Shown in pieces: positions 1 to 5,498 of a stretch of DNA of 7,900 bases. Position 1 is the first letter of the stretch. The number at the start of each line of letters is the position of its first letter. The stretch is from NCBI GenBank assembly GCA_937881145.1, contig CALGFL010000304.1, forward strand, positions 1 to 7,900, written 5' to 3'. This DNA comes from an uncultured Bordetella sp. (lineage in GTDB: Bacteria > Pseudomonadota > Gammaproteobacteria > Burkholderiales > Burkholderiaceae_B). Both the position numbers and the translations under genes were made by a program. Under the pieces are notes generated by a model that saw only the letters and a list, made by a program, of their open reading frames with translations, had not been told where the DNA came from and searched no databases.

Positions 1-7
1 GCCTGCT

Positions 8-33
8 GTAACCGGCGCCGCGCACGTCCCGAA
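8..33 (+). promoter_or_regulatory. Candidate SigF-type ECF promoter of the bufferin operon
   Basis: GTAACC at 8-13 is followed by exactly 16 bases and then CGAA at 30-33. This is the -35/-10 arrangement I recall being reported for the Caulobacter ECF sigma factor SigF, which controls a related heavy-metal response operon. Transcription would start near 40, leaving a leader of about 43 nt with the strong ribosome site of bufA1. An NrsF-like gene, the anti-sigma partner of SigF, at the end of the same operon supports the assignment. The site lies at the window edge and no second copy was found before another gene in the window. Confidence 0.6.
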
Positions 34-69
34 CTAGTCCATGTATCCGCCCCGGATACCTTCCATTCC

Positions 70-75
70 AAGGAG
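70..75 (+). promoter_or_regulatory. Strong Shine-Dalgarno site setting the bufA1 start
   Basis: AAGGAG lies 7 bases before the ATG at 83. It favours this start over the in-frame ATG at 41, which has no ribosome site and would put 14 extra residues before the signal peptide. Such a strong site fits a precursor peptide that must be made in larger amounts than its modifying enzymes, whose sites are weaker. Confidence 0.8.
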
Positions 76-82
76 AACACCC

Positions 83-394
83 ATGTCCGCAAAGATCAAC
101 GTCAGTTCCGCCCTCCTCGCCGGCGCCGTCGCCAGCCTGCTCGCTTCGGTCGCTCATGCCGCGCCGCTGACGAAGGCGGAAGTGACCGCCGCCGTCGCCG
201 CCCACAAGGAAAAGTGCTACGGCGTCGCGCTGAAAGGGCAAAACGACTGCGCCGCCGGCCCCGGCACGACCTGCCAGGGCACGTCGGCTGTCGACTTCCA
301 GGGCAATTCGTGGAAGTTCGTGCAGGGCGGCACCTGCACGAGCATCGTCGTGCCGAGCGGCGGCCACGGCTCGCTCACGCCGATCAAGGCCTGA
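83..394 (+). CDS. bufA1: Bufferin-type precursor peptide, DUF2282 (BufA1)
   Basis: A 103-residue secreted small protein of the DUF2282 family. Residues 1-26 form a Sec signal peptide (hydrophobic core about 9-24, likely cleavage after AHA at 24-26), leaving a mature peptide of about 77 residues in the periplasm. It has four cysteines, C45, C56, C64 and C85, in the family pattern [13 protein letters not shown]...C...C, with small polar residues around them and a Trp at 77. In described bufferins (family knowledge) core cysteines are converted to thiooxazole heterocycles by the DUF692 enzyme and the product sequesters copper in the periplasm. The DUF692 and DUF2063 genes follow directly after a 27-bp gap, which is the diagnostic context. 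Related operons in Cupriavidus are called gig (gold-induced). Modification and metal here are inferred. Confidence 0.92.
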   Translation: MSAKINVSSALLAGAVASLLASVAHAAPLTKAEVTAAVAAHKEKCYGVALKGQNDCAAGPGTTCQGTSAVDFQGNSWKFVQGGTCTSIVVPSGGHGSLTPIKA

Positions 395-421
395 TCGCTG
401 CAGCGACAAAACGGGACGGCC

Positions 422-1366
422 ATGAATACTTTCGACCGATCGGCGACAACCCATGCGCAGGGCCGTCCCGGCCGCGCGATGCCCAATATCGGACTCGTCG
501 GCACCAGCTTCAAGCACGAGCATCTTGCGGCGATTCTTGAAGAGGATCTTTACGACGGTTTCTTCGAAGTGCACGCCGAGAACTACATGGGCGCGGGCGG
601 CGCGCCGCATCGCGTGCTGAGCGCCGTCCGCGAGCGCTACCCGGTTTCGCTGCATGGTGTGTGCATGTCGATCGGCGGACCGGACAGGCTCGACGCCGGC
701 CACCTCGCGCGCTTTCGCGAACTGGTTGCGCGCTACGAGCCGGCCTTCGTCTCCGAGCATCTCGCGTGGTCCTCGCACGGCGGCGTCTTCTTCAACGACC
801 TGCTGCCGCTGCCTTATACCGAATCGACGCTGAACAAGGTTTGCGACCACATCGACCAGATGCAGGAAGCCATCGGCCGTCCCATGCTGCTCGAAAACCC
901 GTCCACTTATGTCGCATTCGCGTCGTCGACGATGAGTGAAACCGAATTCATCCGCGCTGCCGCGCAGCGCGCGGGCTGCGGCCTGCTCCTGGACGTCAAC
1001 AATGTGTTCGTGTCGGCGGTCAATCACGGCCATTCGGCGCAGGCGTATCTCGCAGACTTTCCGCTCGACTACGTGGGCGAGATCCACCTGGCCGGCCACA
1101 GCGAACAGCGCGACGACGACCATGCGCCGCTCTTGATCGACAGCCATGACCGGGCCGTCGCCGATGCCGTGTGGACGCTCTATCGCGACGTGATCGCCTG
1201 CGCCGGCCCGGTGCCGACGCTCATCGAGTGGGACAGCCAGCTGCCGGCCTGGCCCGAGCTGCGCGCGCAGGCGCATACAGCCCGGCGGATATTGGCGGCT
1301 CATGCCGCCGAACGTCCGCGGGGATCCGCGGCAGCCCGTACGGAGCGTGCCTGCCATGAAGCCTGA
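422..1366 (+). CDS. bufB: DUF692 multinuclear non-heme iron oxidase, bufferin-modifying enzyme (BufB)
   Basis: A 314-residue cytoplasmic TIM-barrel enzyme of the DUF692/MNIO family (relatives include MbnB and TglH), which uses a cluster of two or three iron ions and oxygen to modify cysteines in a peptide. Visible motifs with probable iron ligands are FFEVHAENY (47-55; E53 and N54 region), SLHG (H78), SEHLAWS (E112, H113), the LLEN segment (E158), LDVNN (D191, N193), NHG (H202), EIHLAGH (E220, H222, H226) and IDSHD (D240, H242). None of the family motifs is lost. The start at 422 has a weak GGGA site five bases upstream; the ATG at 479, just before PNIGLVG where family similarity begins, is the alternative. 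The last 11 bp overlap bufC, suggesting coupled synthesis. The substrate is predicted to be BufA1 from the preceding gene. Confidence 0.93.
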   Translation: MNTFDRSATTHAQGRPGRAMPNIGLVGTSFKHEHLAAILEEDLYDGFFEVHAENYMGAGGAPHRVLSAVRERYPVSLHGVCMSIGGPDRLDAGHLARFRELVARYEPAFVSEHLAWSSHGGVFFNDLLPLPYTESTLNKVCDHIDQMQEAIGRPMLLENPSTYVAFASSTMSETEFIRAAAQRAGCGLLLDVNNVFVSAVNHGHSAQAYLADFPLDYVGEIHLAGHSEQRDDDHAPLLIDSHDRAVADAVWTLYRDVIACAGPVPTLIEWDSQLPAWPELRAQAHTARRILAAHAAERPRGSAAARTERACHEA

Positions 1367-2129
1367 ATGTCATGCAAGCTGCTACGCGGACGACTTCGCG
1401 CCGGGTCTGACGAACCCCGGCCTGGCGGCCCCCGAGGACGTGGCAGCCGCGCACGGCAAGGGTGCCGCCGCGCGCTACAACGTCTATCGCAACAACGTCA
1501 CGGTCAGCCTCATCGACGCGCTGGCCGCGATCTATCCGGCCGTGCAGCGCATCACGGGCGTCGATTTCTTTCGCGCGATGGCCCGTTTTCACGTGCGCGC
1601 AACGCCGCCCGCCTCGCCGCTCTTGTTCGATTACGGCCGCGATTTTCCTTTGTTCATCGAAAGCTACGAATACGCCCGCGACATGCCCTGGCTCGCGGAT
1701 ACGGCGCGCATCGAGCGTGCGTGGCTCGATGCCTATCACGCCGCGGATGCCGCGCCGTTGGCAGCCGAGGCATTCGCAGACATCGATCCGAACTCTCTCG
1801 CCCAGGTGCGTTTCACCGCGCATCCTGCCGCGCGCATCGTGCGTTCGCGCTACCCGGCCTTCGCCCTCTTTGCCATGAACCGGACCGACGGCCCCGTTGC
1901 GCCGCTCCACTCGAGCGACGCCGAGGACGCCCTGGTCACCCGGCCCGGCGACGAGGTGACCGTCTCGCGCCTGCCCCCGGGCGGGGCGGCCTTTCTGGGC
2001 GCGCTGATCGCAGGCGCGCCGCTGGGCCTCGCCGCCGAAACCGCTTTCGAAGAGTCAGGCGCCTTCGATCTGCCGGTCAATCTCGCCGCGATGATTTCGG
2101 CCGGCGTCTTCGCCGCCATCCAACCCTGA
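1356..2129 (+). CDS. bufC: DUF2063 partner protein of the DUF692 enzyme (BufC)
   Basis: A 257-residue protein of the DUF2063 family, the usual companion of DUF692 enzymes. The N-terminal half (about residues 10-125) shows the family hallmarks: YNVYRNNV at 41-48, a segment with L, L, YP and G resembling 'L..LYPAV.RI.G..FF', then DYGRDFP and an ADTARIERAW helix. The C-terminal half is less conserved and probably contacts the peptide. In related systems this partner presents the precursor to the oxidase and is needed for modification, so it should act in the cytoplasm with BufB. The ATG at 1356 lies inside the end of bufB, with a GGAG site at 1342-1345. An earlier in-frame ATG at 1302 has no family support and would lie deep inside bufB. 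Confidence 0.9.
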   Translation: MKPECHASCYADDFAPGLTNPGLAAPEDVAAAHGKGAAARYNVYRNNVTVSLIDALAAIYPAVQRITGVDFFRAMARFHVRATPPASPLLFDYGRDFPLFIESYEYARDMPWLADTARIERAWLDAYHAADAAPLAAEAFADIDPNSLAQVRFTAHPAARIVRSRYPAFALFAMNRTDGPVAPLHSSDAEDALVTRPGDEVTVSRLPPGGAAFLGALIAGAPLGLAAETAFEESGAFDLPVNLAAMISAGVFAAIQP

Positions 2130-2140
2130 GGGTAATCGAC

Positions 2141-2644
2141 ATGTCCACTCAACAAGACACCACGCTGTTCTTTCCGGGCGGCGTCGCGAGCGCGATCGGA
2201 TGCGCGCGGCGCTTCATCGAACGGCTCGCCCAGCCGTCGTTCGCGCAGCTCGCGCTGCGACTCGCGCTGGCCGTGCCGTTCTGGAAGTCCGGCATTCTCA
2301 AATGGCAAGGCTTCCTGCATCTGAACGACACCGCCATCTATCTCTTCTCCGATGAATTCAAGCTGCACCTGCCGGGCGGCCCCTACCCGTTTCCGGCGCC
2401 AGCGGTGTTCGCGTTCCTGTCCGCGTGCGGCGAGGTCTCGTTCCCGGTTCTGCTGGTGCTCGGCCTGGGCACGCGCTTCGCCGCCGCGGGCCTGCTGCTG
2501 ATGACGTGCATCATCGAGCTGACGATCCCCGGCGGCTGGCCCATCCACGTCACCTGGGCGGCCATGGCACTGGGCATCGCCGCGTGGGGCCCCGGCCGGG
2601 TCTCGATCGACTACCTGCTCGGAGACCGCGCGCCCCGGTCATGA
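2141..2644 (+). CDS. DoxX-family integral membrane protein of the bufferin operon
   Basis: A 167-residue inner-membrane protein of the DoxX family with four predicted membrane helices at about 34-55, 84-108, 112-128 and 134-150. Typical features are the RLALAVPFWKSGILKW segment (40-55), the charged loop with DEF and PGGPYPFPAPA before helix 2, and the ACGEVSFPVLLVLGLGTR segment (95-112). DoxX genes regularly accompany DUF2282/DUF692/DUF2063 genes; the Cupriavidus equivalent is called gigT. Its function there is not established; a role in membrane redox or quinone-linked steps, or in oxidant handling during peptide maturation, is only a suggestion. A GAGGG site at 2128-2132 overlaps the bufC stop and precedes the ATG by 8 bases, indicating one transcript. 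The stop overlaps the next start as ATGA. Confidence 0.88.
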   Translation: MSTQQDTTLFFPGGVASAIGCARRFIERLAQPSFAQLALRLALAVPFWKSGILKWQGFLHLNDTAIYLFSDEFKLHLPGGPYPFPAPAVFAFLSACGEVSFPVLLVLGLGTRFAAAGLLLMTCIIELTIPGGWPIHVTWAAMALGIAAWGPGRVSIDYLLGDRAPRS

Positions 2645-3282
2645 ACACGCGAGATCTGGTCGACCGACTCGCGAGCGGCGTTGCCCCCATCGAGCGCAAC
2701 GCTGTCCCCAGGCTGCTCAATCGCGCGCTGATGCGCGGCCTGGCCGGCAGCACGCTCCTGCTGGTCGCGCTGTATGGCGTGCGCAGCGATATGCCCGAGC
2801 TGATCCTCACGGCAATGTTCTGGGTGCGTCTGTCGTTTCCGCTCGCGATCATCGTCGCGGCCATGAAGCTTGCGCAGCGGCTCGGCCGTCCCGGTTCGCC
2901 GCTCAGGGCGGCCTGGTTCGCGGCGGCGCTGCCCATCGCCGCAATGGCGCTCGCCGCGGGCGGCGTCCTGCTGGCAACGCCGGCGGGCTATCGGCTCGAT
3001 CTGGTGCTTGGCACGACGTGGCGCACGGCGACCGCTGGCGTCATGCTTCTCTCGCTCCCGCCTCTGGCCGCGATGATGCACGCGATGAAGCAGCTCGCGC
3101 CGACGCGCCTGGTGCTGGCTGGCGCCGGCGTGGGCCTGCTGGCCGGCGCGCAGGGCCTGCTCGTCTACTCGCTGTATTGCTCGGAGATGGCGGTGCCGTT
3201 CTGGAGCGTCTGGTACGTGCTCGCGATCGTCATCACGGCCGCTGTTGGCGCGATCATCGCACCGCATTGCCTGCGCTGGTGA
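2641..3282 (+). CDS. nrsF: NrsF-like membrane anti-sigma factor, DUF1109
   Basis: A 213-residue protein of the DUF1109/NrsF family with six predicted membrane helices, at about 33-48, 54-76, 90-111, 127-147, 156-178 and 186-207. The cytoplasmic N-terminus (1-30, starting MNTRDLVDRLASG) is the part expected to bind the sigma factor. The C-terminal family signature is clear: AP at 153-154, GLLAGA, Y-SLYC-SE (C180) and PFWSVWY. In Caulobacter NrsF holds ECF sigma SigF at the membrane and two cysteines are needed for metal sensing. Here C180 is kept, but the expected W-x-x-C near the fourth helix reads WRTA (127-130), so the first cysteine seems absent; the only other cysteine is C210. The ATG overlaps the doxX stop by 4 bp, so translation is probably coupled. 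The gene symbol is by family; function is inferred. Confidence 0.83.
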   Translation: MNTRDLVDRLASGVAPIERNAVPRLLNRALMRGLAGSTLLLVALYGVRSDMPELILTAMFWVRLSFPLAIIVAAMKLAQRLGRPGSPLRAAWFAAALPIAAMALAAGGVLLATPAGYRLDLVLGTTWRTATAGVMLLSLPPLAAMMHAMKQLAPTRLVLAGAGVGLLAGAQGLLVYSLYCSEMAVPFWSVWYVLAIVITAAVGAIIAPHCLRW

Positions 3283-3455
3283 AATTCGCGCCAAACAGAG
3301 ACATCGCCAATGGTAACAAGCCCTCTCTCGATGGTGCCGCAGGCATGAGTAATGCTAGCGAATGCAATCACCCTCTCCACATATTTCAGGAAAACGGCAT
3401 TGCGCGATTTCGAGGGAGTACCTTTTAGTACCTCGGATATATCAGGGAGATCGAG
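3283..3455. other. Intergenic spacer, lower GC, no clear terminator or promoter
   Basis: This 173-bp spacer between the bufferin operon and the lipoprotein gene is distinctly richer in A and T than the flanking genes. No hairpin followed by a T-run was found after the operon, and no convincing -35/-10 pair before the lipoprotein gene. It holds a short inverted repeat, GCAT-GAGTA-ATGC, at 3343-3355 and two direct copies of AGTACCT near its end (listed separately). Confidence 0.6.
3417..3433 (+). repeat. Two AGTACCT direct repeats before the lipoprotein gene
   Basis: AGTACCT occurs at 3417-3423 and again at 3427-3433, so the copies are 10 bp apart, one helical turn. They end about 10 bases before the ribosome site of the lipoprotein gene. 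Two same-face half-sites at this position could be an operator, but a chance repeat is possible. The second copy can also pair with GAG...GTAC at 3412-3421, forming a weak bulged hairpin. Confidence 0.35.
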
Positions 3456-3998
3456 ATGCCTGGCAGGTCTGACATTGCTCAATCGCGCAACATGCGGTCT
3501 ATGCGCTCCATCGTGGGGGCCGTCTTGCGGACTTTGACGGCCGCATCCGTCCTGCTTGCGCTACTCACATCGTGTGCCGCCTACAAAGTGCACCAGGCGC
3601 GGGATGAGCAGGAAGGCAAACTTGTCGGCGCCAACATCCTCGATCTGATCCAGTCGGTCGGCATACCCGACAAGACGATGAAAATAATCGACACCGGCGG
3701 CCCCGACGACCGCATGATCGTGCAATGGAATTTCTCGAATGCGGACGCGGCGATCGACTTCACCCTGATTCTGCTGCAGTTGAAAGTGGGCGGCGCCGGC
3801 AAGTGCAGCATGACGGCAACCGTGGACCGCTGGGGAGGCAAGGTGCTCGCGGTGAATTTCCCGCAGGCGCATACCGACAGCATCGGTTCGGACTACGGCG
3901 CCTGCGAGCCGCTCGTCGAGGAGGCTCTCACGCGCATGCCGCACACGCCGATAGATCCGAAGTACGACGCCTTCGCGCTTGTCGGCGCGGCCAAATGA
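3456..3998 (+). CDS. Putative secreted lipoprotein of unknown function
   Basis: A 180-residue protein with a lipoprotein signal peptide: basic residues (R11, R14, R17, R25), a hydrophobic stretch at about 26-38 and a lipobox LLTSC ending in C40, so the mature protein would be lipidated and anchored to the inner or outer membrane. The mature part (about 140 residues) is soluble-looking, with two further cysteines, C117 and C150, that could form a disulfide. I do not recognise the family. A strong AGGGAGA site at 3444-3450, five bases before the ATG at 3456, supports this start, although it gives a long n-region. Starts at M13 (3492) or M16 (3501) would give a more usual signal length but lack ribosome sites. 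It stands alone, converging on the next gene with a 7-bp gap. Confidence 0.75.
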   Translation: MPGRSDIAQSRNMRSMRSIVGAVLRTLTAASVLLALLTSCAAYKVHQARDEQEGKLVGANILDLIQSVGIPDKTMKIIDTGGPDDRMIVQWNFSNADAAIDFTLILLQLKVGGAGKCSMTATVDRWGGKVLAVNFPQAHTDSIGSDYGACEPLVEEALTRMPHTPIDPKYDAFALVGAAK

Positions 3999-4005
3999 GC
4001 CTTGG

Positions 4006-4584
4006 TCAATCGTCCAGGCCCTTGCCTGCGAGGATGCGGTCGGCGGCCTTTTCTATCCTTGCCGATCGGGTCCTGGCCTGTTTCGCGCTGGCGAAGTGCA
4101 GCAGGTAGCCGCGCTGCCGGCCCGGTGTCAGCGCCTCGAAGGCGGTCTTAAACGCAGGATCTTCGTCCAATCTCTGCAGCAACTCTTCAGGCACGTCGAA
4201 TTGCGCCGTTTCCTTGCGCTGCACTTTGCGGCCGGACTTCTCGACTTCGACGGCTTCGGCGACATATGAAGCGATCAGGGCTTCGGCGTTGACGATCTCG
4301 GGCAGACCCGCGAACCGGAGCTGCCGGGCCGATTGCACGTTTTCCGTCTGCTGAACGAGAGCGCCGGCCTGGTCCTTCATGAGCGCGCCCTTCATGAACA
4401 GCAGCGCGCAATAGTCCTTGAAGCCGTGGATCAGCACGACATTGCGGCCCTGATGCAGATAACAGGGCTGCCCCCACTTCAATTCTTCGGACAGGCCGCT
4501 GCCCAAGACAATCTCTCTGAGCCGCGCGAACTCGTCGCGCCATTTTTCTGCTTTCTGGAAAAAGCGGTCGACCGAGCGGTTCAT
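4006..4584 (-). CDS. YdeI/OmdA-family protein (DUF1801 plus OmdA C-terminal domain)
   Basis: A 192-residue cytoplasmic protein resembling YdeI of enterobacteria. The N-terminal part (about 1-110) is a DUF1801 fold with the recognisable segments AEKWRDEFARLR, EELKWGQPCY and NVVLIHGFKDYCALLFMKGAL. The C-terminal part (about 130-190) is the OmdA/YdeI helical region: PEELLQRLDEDPAFKTAFE, LTPGRQRGYLLHF and a basic tail with R-T-R-S-A-RIEKA. E. coli YdeI has been linked to stress and antimicrobial-peptide resistance and to outer-membrane protein function; the biochemical role is unclear. The ATG at 4584 matches the usual family N-terminus (MN..VD.FF.KA). A TTG 13 codons upstream (4623) would lie only about 6 nt after the start predicted from the -10 element at 4641-4636, so it was not used. 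There is no strong ribosome site. Confidence 0.87.
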   Translation of the reverse strand: MNRSVDRFFQKAEKWRDEFARLREIVLGSGLSEELKWGQPCYLHQGRNVVLIHGFKDYCALLFMKGALMKDQAGALVQQTENVQSARQLRFAGLPEIVNAEALIASYVAEAVEVEKSGRKVQRKETAQFDVPEELLQRLDEDPAFKTAFEALTPGRQRGYLLHFASAKQARTRSARIEKAADRILAGKGLDD

Positions 4585-4635
4585 GTCGCAGCAAAGGAAA
4601 GATGAAGACGTTCGAAAATTCAAATAACTTCTAGA

Positions 4636-4662
4636 ATTATCCCACGCTCACCTGACCTTCAA
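4636..4662 (-). promoter_or_regulatory. Possible sigma-70 promoter of the YdeI-family gene
   Basis: Read on the minus strand, TTGAAG (4662-4657) and GATAAT (4641-4636) resemble -35 and -10 boxes. The spacer is 15 bp, shorter than ideal. Transcription would start near 4629, about 45 nt before the ATG at 4584. Confidence 0.35.
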
Positions 4663-4688
4663 TCCGGCGCTAAAGCCCTGGCCGGCAG

Positions 4689-4717
4689 CCTGACGCATCA
4701 GGTTCCGGGCAGCCCGG
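4689..4717. repeat. Two small adjacent inverted repeats in the divergent intergenic region
   Basis: CCTGA-CGCA-TCAGG (4689-4702) and CCGGG-CAG-CCCGG (4705-4717) are perfect 5-bp inverted repeats lying side by side between the divergent YdeI-family and methyltransferase genes. They sit just upstream of the candidate plus-strand -35 box, where an operator could be, but short GC-rich palindromes are common at this base composition. Confidence 0.3.
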
Positions 4718-4719
4718 CC

Positions 4720-4749
4720 TTGCCGTCCGAACAGGTCACGACCTATATC
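4720..4749 (+). promoter_or_regulatory. Possible sigma-70 promoter of the DUF938 methyltransferase gene
   Basis: TTGCCG (4720-4725) and TATATC (4744-4749) are separated by 18 bp, each matching the sigma-70 consensus at four of six positions. A start near 4756 would give a leader of about 19 nt holding the AGGAA ribosome site at 4763-4767. Confidence 0.42.
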
Positions 4750-4774
4750 CACGCTTGTTGTCAGGAACATCGCG

Positions 4775-5386
4775 ATGCCGCCCAGTACAGATCAACGCCG
4801 CCACAGCCCCGCCGCCGAACGCAACGGTCCGGTCATCCTGACCGAATTGCAGCGTCTGCTGCCTGCCCAGGGCATCTTGCTGGAAATCGCCAGCGGCACC
4901 GGCCAGCATGCCGCGCTATGCGCGGCCGGACTGCCTGGCTGGCAATGGCAGCCCAGCGACTACGACGCCGCCGCACTCACTTCCATTGCCGCCTGGTGTT
5001 CCGGGCAGGACCGCGTTCTGCCGCCTATCGGGCTGGATGTGCTCAGCCCCGAATGGTTCGATATTGCGCGGCAGTTCGACGCCATTTACTGCGCCAACAT
5101 GATCCACATCTCGCCCTGGGCCTGCACGCAGGCGCTGCTGCGAGGCGCCGCGCGGCACCTGACGCCGCAAGGTGTGCTCATTACCTATGGCCCCTATCTG
5201 GTCGACGGCGTGCAGACCGCACCCAGCAATCTCGCCTTCGATGCCGATCTGCGCGCACGCAACCGCGCATGGGGTCTGCGCCGCCTGTCCGATGTGGCCG
5301 ACCAGGCCGCTGCGGTCGGTCTGAGTCTGCGCGAGACTTTGAACCTGCCAGCCAACAATCTGTTGCTGGTCTGGGAACGCGGCTGA
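4775..5386 (+). CDS. DUF938 SAM-dependent methyltransferase-like protein
   Basis: A 203-residue class I methyltransferase-fold protein of the DUF938 family (bacterial relatives of animal METTL26/C16orf13). The N-terminus has the family pattern SPAAERN (11-17), followed by the S-adenosylmethionine motif LLEIASGTGQH (35-45). PSDYD (60-64) supplies the acidic residue expected to contact the ribose of SAM, and the hallmark NMIHISPW is at 108-115. LITYGPY follows near 160, and NLLLVW ends the fold. The length is normal for the family. The substrate is unknown; no neighbour suggests one. The ATG at 4775 has AGGAA seven bases upstream. It is divergent from the YdeI-family gene and converges on the EAL gene. 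Confidence 0.9.
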   Translation: MPPSTDQRRHSPAAERNGPVILTELQRLLPAQGILLEIASGTGQHAALCAAGLPGWQWQPSDYDAAALTSIAAWCSGQDRVLPPIGLDVLSPEWFDIARQFDAIYCANMIHISPWACTQALLRGAARHLTPQGVLITYGPYLVDGVQTAPSNLAFDADLRARNRAWGLRRLSDVADQAAAVGLSLRETLNLPANNLLLVWERG

Positions 5387-5498
5387 CGGGCTGGCGCCGG
5401 GCAACGGGCCATCTGGTGGGCCGGGCCGATGCCGTCGAAACGACCTGGCAGTTGCGCAGATATCGGGGGGCTGCCGGCAAGCCGGCGCGGGTCATGCC
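5387..5498. other. Spacer between convergent genes with one weak hairpin
   Basis: This 112-bp spacer separates the tail-to-tail methyltransferase and EAL genes. It holds a 5-bp GC hairpin (GCCGG-CAAG-CCGGC, 5473-5486) that could slow polymerase from either side, but it lacks a T-run, so a true intrinsic terminator is not supported. No small gene is seen. Confidence 0.4.

Noticed and set aside
1367..2140. Upstream extension of the DoxX frame through bufC
   Set aside because: The extension is arginine-rich out-of-frame bufC sequence. Family similarity begins at the ATG at 2141, which has a ribosome site.
1221..3294. Long minus-strand open frames at 1221-1910, 1850-2548 and 2611-3294
   Set aside because: They are rich in Arg, Gly and Ala, resemble no family and lie antisense to well-supported bufB, bufC, doxX and nrsF genes; long shadow frames are expected at this GC content.
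5473..5486. GC hairpin between the convergent methyltransferase and EAL genes as an intrinsic terminator
   Set aside because: The stem is only 5 bp and no T-run follows on either strand.
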